A DNA stretch of 64,000 bases from Streptomyces tibetensis (GTDB lineage Bacteria; Actinomycetota; Actinomycetes; Streptomycetales; Streptomycetaceae): NCBI RefSeq assembly GCF_007655005.1, contig NZ_SZVW01000004.1:310001-374000 (forward strand), written 5' to 3'. The notes below the pieces were generated by a model that was not told the origin of the DNA, did no database searches, and saw only the letters and a list, made by a program, of their open reading frames with translations. The position numbers were made by a program, and so were the translations under genes. How positions within the stretch are numbered: position 1 is the first letter of the stretch; every line of letters begins with the position of its first letter. Positions 24,582-33,447 of the stretch are shown one piece after another.

Positions 24582-25715
24582 TCAGGCCGGTGGGTGGGCA
24601 GCCAGGAGGTCGCCCAGGGCCTCCTCGTGTGCCGCGGCCGGGCCGAGTGAGAGTTCCAGGTGCTTGGCCCAGGCGTGGTAGCGGTGCAGGGGATAGTCCA
24701 CGTCGGCGCCGAACCCGCCGTGCAGATGCTGCGCGGTCTGCACGACCCGGCGGACGCCCTCCGCCGCCCAGATCTTGGCGACGGCCACGTCACCGGCGGC
24801 GGGCAGCGGGCCCGGGGCCCCGGAGGTGATCCGCCAGGCGGCCTGCCACAGCGTGGCCTCCATCGCGCGCAGGTCGATGTAGCGGTCGGCGGCCTGCACG
24901 GCGACGGCCTGGAAGGTCGCGATCGGGAACCCGAACTGCTCCCGCTTGCCCGTGTACTCCCCGGTCATCCGCAGCACGCGCTCCCCGAGCCCGAGCGCCA
25001 GCGCACACGTCCCGGTGGCCAGCAGATCCCGCAGCCACTCCCACGCCCCGTCGGTGTCGATCACGTCGCGGGCCGCGAGCCGTGCGGACGCCAGGCGCAG
25101 CTCACCGAGCCGCTCGCCGCTGGTGGAGAACTGCTCGGCGAGGTGGGTCCCCTCGTGCCCGCGAGGCACCAGCGCCAGCACGGTCCGGCCGGTCCCGGTG
25201 TGCGCGGGGACGAGCGTGACGTCCGCGTCGTAGGCCCACGGCACCGCCGTCTGCACGCCGTCCAGTACCCAGGTCGCGCCGTCCTGCCGGGCTGTCACGG
25301 ACTGTTCGGCCGGGTCGTGGCCGGTGCGGCCGTGCGCGGCGACGGTCAGGACGGTCTCGCCCCGGCCGGCCCGGGCGAGCAGGTCCGCCTTCGCCTCCTC
25401 GCCGCCGTAGGCCTGGACGGCCGCGGCTGCCGCGCTGCTCTCCAGCAGGGGGACCCTGGCCAGTACCTGTGCCGACTCCCGCAGCACCAGGCAGAGCGCG
25501 ATGGCGTCCAGGCCGGCCCCGCCGTACCGCGCGTCGAGCAGCAGGCTCAGCAGGTCGGCGTCGGCGAGCCGGGCCCACAGGGCGCGGTCGTACGTCTCGG
25601 CGACGGCGCCGGGGGTGAGGGCCGGGCTGGGCACGGCGTCGGGGGCGACCCCGGCGAACACGCCCTTCGCCGCCTCGGCCGCCGCCTGCTGCTCCTCGGT
25701 GAAGGTGAAGTCCAC
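24582..25715 (-). CDS. Acyl-CoA dehydrogenase family protein
   Basis: 377 aa, FAD-dependent ACAD fold. The N-terminal helical domain begins DFTFTEEQQAAAEAAKGVF; the C-terminal domain has RMTGEYTGKREQFGFPIATFQAVA and the ACAD signature QLHGGFG-like block TAQHLHGGFGADVDYPLHRYHAW. The usual catalytic Glu in that C-terminal region is not obvious. The sequence resembles short-form ACADs that pair as heteromers in steroid or fatty-acid breakdown (FadE-type). The start is taken at the GTG at 25715 (VDFTFTEEQQ), which matches family N-termini; an upstream ATG at 25760 would add 15 residues. It is convergent to the rhodanese gene. Confidence 0.85.
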   Translation of the reverse strand: MDFTFTEEQQAAAEAAKGVFAGVAPDAVPSPALTPGAVAETYDRALWARLADADLLSLLLDARYGGAGLDAIALCLVLRESAQVLARVPLLESSAAAAAVQAYGGEEAKADLLARAGRGETVLTVAAHGRTGHDPAEQSVTARQDGATWVLDGVQTAVPWAYDADVTLVPAHTGTGRTVLALVPRGHEGTHLAEQFSTSGERLGELRLASARLAARDVIDTDGAWEWLRDLLATGTCALALGLGERVLRMTGEYTGKREQFGFPIATFQAVAVQAADRYIDLRAMEATLWQAAWRITSGAPGPLPAAGDVAVAKIWAAEGVRRVVQTAQHLHGGFGADVDYPLHRYHAWAKHLELSLGPAAAHEEALGDLLAAHPPA

Positions 25716-26011
25716 GGTGCCTGTCCTTCCGGCGATCCCGTTGAGCTGACGGGGCGTCAAGATAGAACAGGTTATAGAAGAAGGGAATGGGTGTACGGGC
25801 GGGCGCCGTAGGGTGTCACTCGCCGTACCGTCGGCCTCCCCGGTGTGGCGATGGCCACGGTGGGAGGGGTGGCCAGGGGCTGTGCGCGGGTGGGTCCGCT
25901 GAGTACCGTGCCCGTGCCGAGGCCGTGCGCAGTGCCGTGCGGGCGGTGCGACGCCCTCGCGGCCGGCCGGGCGGACGGAAACGACGGACCGGGATCGTGG
26001 AACGGGGCGGA

Positions 26012-26779
26012 ATGGACGCGTACGACGAGGGCTCGAACGCCCGGCACGGTCCTGACGCGCCGAGCCGTCCGACCCCGCCCACGCGGCAGGACGTGCCGGT
26101 GGACCGGCCCGGTGAACCTCGTACCGGCATCGCCGCGCTCTCCCTCCGCTACCAGGTCGGTGTCGCCCTGGCGCTGGCGGTCGTGGCCATCGGGGTGTGT
26201 GTGCACCTCGGGATGACGTTCCTGCACGTCGCGCCGGCGAACACGGTCACCAGGGCGCACGGCGACGCCGTCGACGACTGGATCTATCCGGAGTTCGAGC
26301 AGAACTGGAAGCTCTTCGCGCCGAACCCGCTCCAGCAGAACATCTCGATCCAGGTCCGCGCCGGGGTCCGCGGGCCGGACGGCATGACGTCGGTCACCGG
26401 CTGGTACGACCTGTCCGCCGAGGACGGCCGGGCCATCGACGGCAACCTGCTGCCCAGCCACACGCAGCAGAACGAGCTGCGCCGGGCCTGGGACTTCTAC
26501 GTCGCCACGCACGACGGCGAGAACCGCCCGGTGGGCCTGCGCGGAGCGCTCTCGGAGTCGTATCTGCGCCGGATCATGGTGCTGCGCCTGCACGACGACG
26601 ACGCGGTGCGGGCCGCGACCGGGGGCGCCGGCGTCATCGAACGGGTGCAGGTGCGCTCCCGCACCAGCAATGTGCCGCCGCCCGAGTGGAGCCGGGAGAA
26701 GGTCTCCATGACACCGTCCTACCGGGAGCTGCCGTGGTGGAGGGTGCCGCAGGACGAGGCCGAGGGAGGGATGCGGTGA
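26012..26779 (+). CDS. DUF5819 family membrane-anchored protein
   Basis: 255 aa. An acidic/Pro-rich cytoplasmic N-terminus is followed by one membrane helix (about 68-88, VGVALALAVVAIGVCVHLGM) and an extracytoplasmic domain. The domain contains the motif FEQNWKLFAPNPLQQNISIQVRA, where the NW-x-LFAP-x-P block is the family hallmark, plus WYDLSAEDGR. The ATG at 26012 follows GGGGCGG. Its stop overlaps the GTG of the HTTM gene (GTGA), so the two are coupled and probably form a complex. The molecular function is unknown. Confidence 0.8.
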   Translation: MDAYDEGSNARHGPDAPSRPTPPTRQDVPVDRPGEPRTGIAALSLRYQVGVALALAVVAIGVCVHLGMTFLHVAPANTVTRAHGDAVDDWIYPEFEQNWKLFAPNPLQQNISIQVRAGVRGPDGMTSVTGWYDLSAEDGRAIDGNLLPSHTQQNELRRAWDFYVATHDGENRPVGLRGALSESYLRRIMVLRLHDDDAVRAATGGAGVIERVQVRSRTSNVPPPEWSREKVSMTPSYRELPWWRVPQDEAEGGMR

Positions 26780-27972
26780 ACCGCCTCTCGCTGGCCGTCT
26801 CGGGCGCCATAGCCCGCGTCACCGAGGCCGCCCTGGGCCCCTACCAGACGGCCGTCGTCCGCATCGGCTTCAGCGCCACCTGGCTGCTGTTCCTGCTCCG
26901 CGAACTCCCCCACCGGCACGAGCTGTACGGTCCCGACGGCCCCTGGAGCTTCGATCTCGCCCAGCAGCTGGTCGGGTCCAACGGCTCCTTCACCGTCCTG
27001 ATGTGGTCGGACGGCCGGGTCTGGTTCGAGATCGTCTACGCGCTCGCGGTCCTCTCCAGCGCCCTGCTGATGCTGGGCTGGCGCACCCGCACCATGTCGG
27101 TGCTGTTCATGGTCGGTGTGCTGTCGCTGCAGAACCGCAGCGTCTTCATGGGTGACGGCGGCGACAACGTGCTGCACCTGATGTCGATCTACCTGGTGTT
27201 CACGCGGTGCGCCCAGGTGTGGTCGCTGGACGCCGGGCGGGCCGCGCGGGAGCGGGCGGTCCGCGCGCGGGGCGAGCGGGTCACGGACCGGACCGGACCG
27301 GTGCTGTGGGGCGTGCTCGGGCTGGTGCTGGTCGCGGTGACCCTGGCCGGCCGGATGCAGGGCGACGGGCTGATACCGGCGCTGCTGTGGACGGTGTGGG
27401 TAGTGCTGGGCGTGTGGTGGCTGGTCGGGCGCCGGGCCCGGACCCGCGAGCCGCGGATCATGCTGGACGTCGTCGCGAACATCGTGCACAACGGCGCGCT
27501 GCTCGTGATCATGGCGGAGGCGTGCCTGATCTACGCGACAGCGGGTTGGTACAAGATCCAGGGCTCCCGCTGGCAGGACGGCACCGCGGTCTACTACCCG
27601 CTCCACCTGGAGTGCTTCTCGCCCTGGCCGGGGCTCGCGGACCTGCTGTCCGCCAGCGGCACGATGGTGATGCTGGTGACCTACGGGACGGTCCTGGTGC
27701 AGGTCGCCTTCCCGTTCACGCTGTTCAACCGGCGGGTGAAGAACGTCCTGCTGGCGGTCATGATGACCGAGCACGCCGTGATCGCCGTGGTCCTCGGTCT
27801 GCCGTTCTTCTCGCTGGCGATGATCGCGGCGGACGCGGTGTTCCTGCCGACGGGCTTCCTGCGCCGCCTGGGCGACCGGGCGGCACGCGCGCGTGACCGG
27901 CTGCCGCGCCGGGGCGGCCGGGCGCCGGTCCCCGGGCAGCGTGCGCACGAGAGCCCCGAGACCACGCCGTAG
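26776..27972 (+). CDS. HTTM-domain membrane protein (gamma-carboxylase-like)
   Basis: 398 aa polytopic protein. It has an HTTM-like core with about seven to nine hydrophobic segments. The block VVRIGFSATWLLFLLRELPHR and FMGDGGDNVLHLMSIYL near 120-140, and WYKIQGSRWQDGTAVYYPL in the C-terminal half, are typical of the bacterial vitamin-K-dependent gamma-carboxylase-like family. The chemistry of the bacterial proteins is not established. It is coupled to the DUF5819 gene; such pairs encode a membrane enzyme and a periplasmic partner. The C-terminus is Arg/Pro-rich and cytoplasmic. Confidence 0.85.
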   Translation: MNRLSLAVSGAIARVTEAALGPYQTAVVRIGFSATWLLFLLRELPHRHELYGPDGPWSFDLAQQLVGSNGSFTVLMWSDGRVWFEIVYALAVLSSALLMLGWRTRTMSVLFMVGVLSLQNRSVFMGDGGDNVLHLMSIYLVFTRCAQVWSLDAGRAARERAVRARGERVTDRTGPVLWGVLGLVLVAVTLAGRMQGDGLIPALLWTVWVVLGVWWLVGRRARTREPRIMLDVVANIVHNGALLVIMAEACLIYATAGWYKIQGSRWQDGTAVYYPLHLECFSPWPGLADLLSASGTMVMLVTYGTVLVQVAFPFTLFNRRVKNVLLAVMMTEHAVIAVVLGLPFFSLAMIAADAVFLPTGFLRRLGDRAARARDRLPRRGGRAPVPGQRAHESPETTP

Positions 27973-27975
27973 GCT
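27970..27975 (+). promoter_or_regulatory. -10 box for a leaderless methyltransferase mRNA
   Basis: TAGGCT overlaps the HTTM stop codon (TAG 27970-27972) and ends 7 nt before the ATG at 27983. No SD precedes that ATG. Confidence 0.4.
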
Positions 27976-27982
27976 TCGGGGC

Positions 27983-28744
27983 ATGACCGACCCCGTGACC
28001 GCCTGGCACCGGCTCGCCGGCAGCACCGTCCTGCTCGACGGCTTCCACGCCCTCAAGCACGCGGTGCGGTTCGGCGCCGAGGTGCCGGTGGCGGTCACCG
28101 CCGACCGGGCGGCCGCCCTCGCCCTCGCCGACGAGCTGGCCCCGGACGTACGGGACGCGCTGGGCGCGCTGCTCACGGAGGTCTCGTACGAGACGTACGC
28201 GTCGTTCGTGCCGCGTCCGCACCCCACTGCCGTGGCCGCGCTCGCCGTGCGCCCCTCCCGCGAGTCCCACCTCGCGCGGCTGGCGCGCACGCCCCGCACC
28301 ACCCCGGTCGTGGTCCTCGACAACCCGCGCAACCTGGGCAACACGGGCGCGGTGATCCGCCTGGCTGCAGGCTTCGGCGCGACCGGTGTGGTGACGACCG
28401 GGACGGTCGACCCCTGGCATCCCACGGTCGTGCGCGGCGGGGCGGGCCTGCACTTCGCGACGGCGGTGGAGCGGCTGGAGGTCCCCGATCTGCCGGCCGG
28501 CCCGCTGTTCGCCCTCGACCCGGAGGGCGACGACATCCGGGGCATCAAGCTCCCGGACGACGCCGTCCTCGCGTTCGGCTCGGAACGCACGGGCCTGTCG
28601 ACGGAACTCCGCGCCCGCGCGGACCACTTGCTGTCCCTGCCGATGCGCCCCCAGGTCAGCAGCTACAACCTGGCGACGAGCGTGGCGATGACGCTGTACC
28701 ACTGGAGCCTCGGAGCGCCCGCGTCCCTCTGGGAACGCCCCTGA
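27983..28744 (+). CDS. SpoU/TrmH-family RNA 2'-O-methyltransferase
   Basis: 253 aa. The SPOUT knot motifs are complete: motif 1 LDNPRNLGNTGAVIRLA (catalytic Asn/Arg), motif 2 LAFGSERTGLS, and motif 3 LPMRPQVSSYNLATSVAMTLY. An N-terminal substrate-recognition region of about 100 residues precedes them. It should methylate a ribose in tRNA or rRNA using SAM; the target cannot be read from sequence. It lies 10 bp after the HTTM gene but is likely transcribed separately as a leaderless message. Confidence 0.9.
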   Translation: MTDPVTAWHRLAGSTVLLDGFHALKHAVRFGAEVPVAVTADRAAALALADELAPDVRDALGALLTEVSYETYASFVPRPHPTAVAALAVRPSRESHLARLARTPRTTPVVVLDNPRNLGNTGAVIRLAAGFGATGVVTTGTVDPWHPTVVRGGAGLHFATAVERLEVPDLPAGPLFALDPEGDDIRGIKLPDDAVLAFGSERTGLSTELRARADHLLSLPMRPQVSSYNLATSVAMTLYHWSLGAPASLWERP

Positions 28745-28800
28745 AGGGGCGCGGGGAACTGCGCGAACAGCCACGGACGACCCGCACTCGCGCGATCACC
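28744..28800. repeat. Dispersed Streptomyces intergenic repeat
   Basis: AAGGGGCGCGGGGAACTGCG followed by CGAACAGCCAC belongs to a repeat seen very often after streptomycete genes (GGGGCGCGGGGAACTGCGCGA-type). It starts at the methyltransferase stop. Its GC-rich self-complementarity may aid termination. Confidence 0.6.
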
Positions 28801-28822
28801 GCACACCGCACGCCCCGAACTC

Positions 28823-30514
28823 CTAGGCGTCCCGCCGCACCTCGACCACCCGGAACCGGTTGGCCACGAACGCCCCGTCACACAGCGCCGCACTGGCCGC
28901 CGGATTGCCACCCGACCCGTGAAAGTCGGAGAACGCGGCCGTCTGGTTCACATACACCCCACCCGTGAGGTTCAGCGACAGCTGCGCCGCCTCCTCCAGG
29001 CAGACCTCCTGCACGGCCTGTTCGACCTCGGGGTCGGTCGTGTACGCCCCGACGGTCATCGCGCCCTTCTCGCGGACGGTCCGCCGCAGCAGCTCCGCGG
29101 CGTCCTCGGCGGAGTCGACGGCGACGGCGAAGGACACCGGCCCGAAGCACTCGCTCATGTACGCGGCCTCGTCGTCCGGCTTGGCCCCGTCCAGCTTGAC
29201 GATCACCGGCGTGCGGACGACGGCCCCCGGGAAGTCCGGGTTGGTGATCTCACGGGAGGCCAGGGCGACCTCGCCCAGCCCGGAGGCGGCCTCCAGGCGG
29301 GCCTTCACGTCCGGGTTGACGATCGCGCCGAGCAGCGCGTTCGCGCGGGCGTCGTCGCCGAGCAGCCCGTCGACGGACTTGGCGAGGTCCGCGACGACCT
29401 CGTCGTAGGACTTGGGGCCCTGCTCGGTGGAGATGCCCTCGCGGGGGACGAGCAGGTTCTGCGGGGTCGTGCACATCTGGCCGCTGTACAGGGAGAGCGA
29501 GAAGGCCAGGTTGGAGAGCATGCCCTTGTAGTCGGACGTGGAGTGGACGACGACGGTGTTGACGCCGGCCTTCTCCGTGTAGACCTGGGCCTGGCGGGCG
29601 TTGGCCTCCAGCCAGTCGCCGAACTCGGTCGAGCCCGTGTAGTCGATGATGCGGATCTCGGGGCGCAGCGCGAGGGTCTTGGCGATGCCCTCGCCGGGGC
29701 GTTCGGCGGCCAGGGCGACCAGGTTCGGGTCGAAGCCGGCCTCGGCGAGCACCTCGCGGGCGACCTGCACGGTGAGGGCGAGCGGCAGCACCGCGCGCGG
29801 GTGGGGCTTGACCAGGACCGCGTTGCCGGTGGCGAGGGAGGCGAACAGGCCCGGGTAGCCGTTCCACGTCGGGAAGGTGTTGCAGCCGATCATCAGGGCG
29901 ATGCCGCGCGGGACCGGTGTGAACTGCTTGTTCATGGCCAGCGGGTCGCGCTTGCCCTGCGGCTTGGTCCACTCGGCGTTGTCCGGCGTGCGCACCTGCT
30001 CCACGTACGCGTAGGCCACCGCCTCCAGGCCGCGGTCCTGCGCGTGCGGGCCGCCCGCCTGGAACGCCATCATGAACGCCTGGCCGGAGGTGTGCATGAC
30101 CGCGTGCGCGAACTCGTGCGTCCGGTCGCTGATGCGCCCCAGGATCTCCAGGCAGACCACCGCGCGCTGCTCCGCGCCCGCGTCCCGCCAGGCCCGCTGT
30201 CCGGCCTTCATGGCGGGCAGCAGCACGTCGAGGTCCGCGTGCGGGTACGTCACGCCCAGGTCGACGCCGTACGGGGAGGTCTCACCGCCCACCCAGTCGT
30301 CCGTGCCCGGCTGGCCGAGGTCGAGGCGGGAGCCGAGCAGGGCGTCGAAGGCGGCCTTGCCCGCGGCCGCGTCCAGGCTGCCGTTCTCCCCGTAGGCCTT
30401 GGGGTGCTCGGGGTGCGGGGACCAGTAGGCGCGGGTGCGGATCGCTTCCAGCGCCTGGTCGAGGGTGGACCGGTGCCGGGCGATCAGCTCGTGCGCCGAG
30501 AGTGCGGCGGTCAT
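28823..30514 (-). CDS. paaN: Phenylacetic acid degradation protein PaaN (aldehyde dehydrogenase family)
   Basis: 563 aa. The aldehyde dehydrogenase fold is long: NAD-site region PVPRGIALMIGCNTFPTWNGYPG, GNAVLVKPHPRA, YTGSTEFGD, and the catalytic Cys region SGQMCTTPQN (Cys at about 350). The N-terminal about 130 residues (AYWSPHPEHPKAYGE) are peculiar to PaaN. It oxidises the ring-opened semialdehyde of the phenylacetate pathway or a related CoA-linked aldehyde. It is divergent from a 3-hydroxyacyl-CoA dehydrogenase gene across a TetR-type operator. A GAGGAG SD precedes the ATG. The remaining paa genes (epoxidase, ligase) are not in the window. Confidence 0.9.
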   Translation of the reverse strand: MTAALSAHELIARHRSTLDQALEAIRTRAYWSPHPEHPKAYGENGSLDAAAGKAAFDALLGSRLDLGQPGTDDWVGGETSPYGVDLGVTYPHADLDVLLPAMKAGQRAWRDAGAEQRAVVCLEILGRISDRTHEFAHAVMHTSGQAFMMAFQAGGPHAQDRGLEAVAYAYVEQVRTPDNAEWTKPQGKRDPLAMNKQFTPVPRGIALMIGCNTFPTWNGYPGLFASLATGNAVLVKPHPRAVLPLALTVQVAREVLAEAGFDPNLVALAAERPGEGIAKTLALRPEIRIIDYTGSTEFGDWLEANARQAQVYTEKAGVNTVVVHSTSDYKGMLSNLAFSLSLYSGQMCTTPQNLLVPREGISTEQGPKSYDEVVADLAKSVDGLLGDDARANALLGAIVNPDVKARLEAASGLGEVALASREITNPDFPGAVVRTPVIVKLDGAKPDDEAAYMSECFGPVSFAVAVDSAEDAAELLRRTVREKGAMTVGAYTTDPEVEQAVQEVCLEEAAQLSLNLTGGVYVNQTAAFSDFHGSGGNPAASAALCDGAFVANRFRVVEVRRDA

Positions 30515-30603
30515 GGGTGACCAACTCCTCGTCTCAAGAACTCCTCGTCGAGTTCATGACCTGGGCAGAAACCTGGGCAGGAACACTCGGACAGAGCTAG
30601 AGT

Positions 30604-30623
30604 AACCGAACGATCGGTCGGTT
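30604..30623. promoter_or_regulatory. TetR-type operator between paaN and the hydroxyacyl-CoA dehydrogenase gene
   Basis: AACCGA (30604-30609) and TCGGTT (30618-30623) form an exact inverted repeat with an 8-bp centre; ACCGAACGATCGGT also resembles PaaR/FadR-type TetR operators. It can control both divergent genes through the TetR protein at 32189-32779. Confidence 0.6.
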
Positions 30624-30674
30624 CAAGGGGGTCCGCCGCATCTGTGGAAAACCCCGTGCGGGAGGATCGCGCAC

Positions 30675-32192
30675 ATGACAGCACTCGACCTCAGCAGCCC
30701 CGTGGCCGTCGTCGGCACCGGCACCATGGGCCAGGGAATCGCCCAGGTCGCGCTGGTCGCGGGCCATCCCGTACGGCTGTACGACACCGTCCCCGGGCGG
30801 GCCCGGGAGGCGGCCGACGCGATCGGCGCCCGCCTGGACCGGCTCGTCGAGAAGGAACGGCTGACCGGCGCCGACCGGGACGCCGCCCGGGCCCGGCTGC
30901 TGCCCGCCGAGGACCTCGCCGAGCTCGCGGACTGCGCCCTGGTCGTCGAGGCCGTCCTGGAGCGGCTGGACGCCAAACAGGCGCTGTTCGGCGAGCTGGA
31001 GGGCATCGTCTCCGAGGACTGCCTGCTCGCCACCAACACCTCGTCGCTGTCCGTCACCGCCATCGGCGGCGCCCTGCGGGTTCCCGGCCGCTTCGTCGGA
31101 CTGCACTTCTTCAACCCCGCCCCGCTGCTGCCGCTGGTCGAGGTCGTCTCCGGCTTCGCCACCGACGTCACCTACGCAACGCGCGCGTACGAGACCGCCC
31201 GCGCCTGGGGCAAGACGCCCGTGGCCTGCGCGGACACCCCCGGCTTCATCGTCAACCGCATCGCCCGGCCCTTCTACGCCGAGGCCTTCGCGGTGTACGA
31301 GTCGCAGGGCGCCGACCCGGCCACCATCGATGCCGTGCTGCGCGAGTCGGGCGGCTTCCGGATGGGCGCGTTCGAGCTGACCGACCTGATCGGCCAGGAC
31401 GTCAACGAGTCGGTCACGCGGTCGGTCTGGCAGTCCTTCTTCCAGGACGTGCGCTTCACCCCGTCCCTCGCCCAGCGGCGCCTGGTCGAGTCCGGCCGGC
31501 TCGGCCGCAAGACCGGCCACGGCTGGTACGACCACGGTGACGGCGCCGAGCGCCCCGAACCGGACACCGCCGACGAGCGGCAGCCGCCCGCGTACGTCGT
31601 CGCCGAGGGCGACCTGGGCCCGGCCGCCGAACTGCTCGCGATGATCCGCGAGGCGGGCATCCCGGTCCGCGAAGAGGACGAGGACGGCGGGAGTCGCCTG
31701 GTGCTGCCGAGCGGCGGGCAGCTCGCCCTCGCCGACGGGCAGACCTCCGTGGAGTTCCGCGACGTCGTCTACTTCGACCTCGCGCTCGACTACCGCAAGG
31801 CCGGCCGGATCGCCCTTTCCGCCTCCCAGGACACCTCCCCGCAGACCCTCGCCGAGGCCATCGGTCTCTTCCAGGCGCTCGGCAAGCAGGTCAGCGTCAT
31901 CGGCGACGTACCCGGCATGATCGTCGCCCGCACGGTGGCGCGGATCATCGACCTGGCGCACGACGCCGTCGCCAAGGGCGTCGCCACCGAGGAGGACATC
32001 GACACCGCGATGCGCCTCGGGGTCAACTACCCGCTCGGCCCCTTCGAGTGGAGCCGCCGGCTCGGCCGCTCCTGGGCCTACGCGCTCCTGGACGACCTCC
32101 ACCTGCGCGACCCCTCGGGGCGCTACGCGCCCTCCCTGGCGCTGTACCGCCACGCCCACGCCTCCGACAAGCGGGAGGGCACCGCCTCATGA
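30675..32192 (+). CDS. 3-hydroxyacyl-CoA dehydrogenase (PaaH/PaaC type)
   Basis: 505 aa. The Rossmann domain starts VAVVGTGTMGQGIAQVA. LATNTSSLSVTAI, LHFFNPAPLLPLVEVV and TPGFIVNRIARPFYAEA are the catalytic blocks, including the His-x-Phe-Phe-Asn-Pro His. Two C-terminal 3HCDH domains are present; the second (IGDVPGMIVARTVARIIDLAHDAV) makes this the long form seen in phenylacetate loci. It oxidises a 3-hydroxyacyl-CoA with NAD. It is coupled to tetR by an ATGA overlap and controlled by the operator at 30604-30623. Confidence 0.92.
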   Translation: MTALDLSSPVAVVGTGTMGQGIAQVALVAGHPVRLYDTVPGRAREAADAIGARLDRLVEKERLTGADRDAARARLLPAEDLAELADCALVVEAVLERLDAKQALFGELEGIVSEDCLLATNTSSLSVTAIGGALRVPGRFVGLHFFNPAPLLPLVEVVSGFATDVTYATRAYETARAWGKTPVACADTPGFIVNRIARPFYAEAFAVYESQGADPATIDAVLRESGGFRMGAFELTDLIGQDVNESVTRSVWQSFFQDVRFTPSLAQRRLVESGRLGRKTGHGWYDHGDGAERPEPDTADERQPPAYVVAEGDLGPAAELLAMIREAGIPVREEDEDGGSRLVLPSGGQLALADGQTSVEFRDVVYFDLALDYRKAGRIALSASQDTSPQTLAEAIGLFQALGKQVSVIGDVPGMIVARTVARIIDLAHDAVAKGVATEEDIDTAMRLGVNYPLGPFEWSRRLGRSWAYALLDDLHLRDPSGRYAPSLALYRHAHASDKREGTAS

Positions 32193-32779
32193 CCACCGCC
32201 AAGCGCGACACCTACACCCCGGACACGCTGCTGTCCGTCGCCGTCCAGGTGTTCAACGAGCGTGGCTACGACGGCACCTCCATGGAGCACCTCTCCAAGG
32301 CGGCCGGCATCTCCAAGTCGTCGATCTACCACCACGTGACCGGCAAGGAGGAACTGCTGCACCGGGCCGTGGACCGGGCCCTGGACGGGCTCTTCGGGAT
32401 CCTCGACGAGGAGCACGCGCGCGTGGGGCGGGCCTCGGACCGTCTGGAGTACGTCGTCCGGCGCATGGTCGAGGTGCTGATCACCGAGCTGCCCTACGTG
32501 ACCCTGCTGCTGCGGGTGCGCGGCAACACCGACACCGAGCGGCGGGCCCTGGAGCGGCGCCGCGACTTCGACCACCGGGTCGCCGACCTGCTCAAGGCGG
32601 CCGCCGCGGACGGGGACGTGCGCGCCGACATAGAGGTCCGGCTGGTGACCAGGCTGGTCTTCGGCATGATCAACTCGATCGTCGAGTGGTACCGGCCGGA
32701 CGGGCGCGGCATGAGCGAGCGCGAGGTGGCCGAAGCGGTGGTGCAGGTGGCCTTCGGAGGCCTGCGCAAGGCCGGGTGA
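32189..32779 (+). CDS. TetR-family regulator of the phenylacetate module (PaaR-like)
   Basis: 196 aa. HTH block: TLLSVAVQVFNERGYDGTSMEHLSKAAGISKSSIYHHVTGKEELLHRAVDRAL-type sequence (about 8-60). The C-terminal ligand domain is compact and would bind an acyl-CoA. The ATG overlaps the dehydrogenase stop (ATGA). Operon position and the ACCGA/TCGGT operator between paaN and the dehydrogenase point to autoregulation of both transcripts by CoA thioesters, as in known PaaR proteins; this is inference. Confidence 0.88.
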   Translation: MTTAKRDTYTPDTLLSVAVQVFNERGYDGTSMEHLSKAAGISKSSIYHHVTGKEELLHRAVDRALDGLFGILDEEHARVGRASDRLEYVVRRMVEVLITELPYVTLLLRVRGNTDTERRALERRRDFDHRVADLLKAAAADGDVRADIEVRLVTRLVFGMINSIVEWYRPDGRGMSEREVAEAVVQVAFGGLRKAG

Positions 32780-32857
32780 TCCGGGCCTGTCAGCCCTGCG
32801 GGCTCCGGGCCTTCCTCCTCGCGCTCCTCGCGAGGCCGCGCGAGGAGGGGAGCGCCC

Positions 32858-33343
32858 CTACCCCTGCGGCTCCAGGTCCTCCTCCTCGAAGACCAGCAGC
32901 GTGCGCGTGCTGAGCACCTGCGGGATCGCCTGGAGCCGGGTCAGCACCAGCTCGCGCAGGGACCGGTTGTCGGAGACGTGGACCAGCAGCAGCACGTCGA
33001 AGTCGCCGCCCACCAGGGCGATGTGGGAGGCGCCGGGCAGCTGTCTGAGCTCCTCGCGGACCGTGCGCCAGGAGTTCTGGACGATCTTCAGCGTGATGTA
33101 CGCGGAGGTGCCCTGACCTGCCCGCTGGTGATCGACCCGGGCGCCGAAGCCCCGGATGACACCGTCCTCGACGAGCCGGTTGATGCGGGCGTAGGCGTTC
33201 GCCCGGGAGACGTGGACCCGATCGGCGACCGACCGTATCGAGGCCCGGCCGTCCGCCTGGAGCATGCGCAGGATGTCCTGGTCTATGGCGTCCAGGGGCC
33301 GTGGCGGCGGCAGCACGCCGCTGTCGCCCTGGCTTTCGGCCAT
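32858..33343 (-). CDS. bkdR: Lrp/AsnC-family regulator BkdR
   Basis: 161 aa from the chosen start. HTH: LDAIDQDILRMLQADGRASIRSVADRVHVSRANAYARINRL-type region; then the RAM ligand domain with HIALVGGDFDVLLLVHV. The ATG at 33343 has AGGTGG upstream; an ATG at 33379 would add 12 residues and lacks an SD. An Lrp-type BkdR divergent from bkdABC is known from S. coelicolor, where it controls the operon and affects development. The intergenic region holds ATTGT-N12-ACAAT as a candidate binding site. Confidence 0.9.
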   Translation of the reverse strand: MAESQGDSGVLPPPRPLDAIDQDILRMLQADGRASIRSVADRVHVSRANAYARINRLVEDGVIRGFGARVDHQRAGQGTSAYITLKIVQNSWRTVREELRQLPGASHIALVGGDFDVLLLVHVSDNRSLRELVLTRLQAIPQVLSTRTLLVFEEEDLEPQG

Positions 33344-33403
33344 TTGTTCAGATGCCACCTGCGCCGACCTCCCCGCCATGGACGTACTGCGTCCATCTCA
33401 GGC

Positions 33404-33425
33404 TGTGGAGAACCGTTTGTCCACA
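33404..33425. promoter_or_regulatory. Pair of inverted DnaA-box-like sequences
   Basis: TTGTCCACA at 33417-33425 on the plus strand and TTCTCCACA (8/9) on the minus strand at 33404-33412, separated by 4 bp, lie in the bkdR-bkdA divergent region. Confidence 0.4.
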
Positions 33426-33447
33426 GCCTGGGGCCACCCATAGCCAA

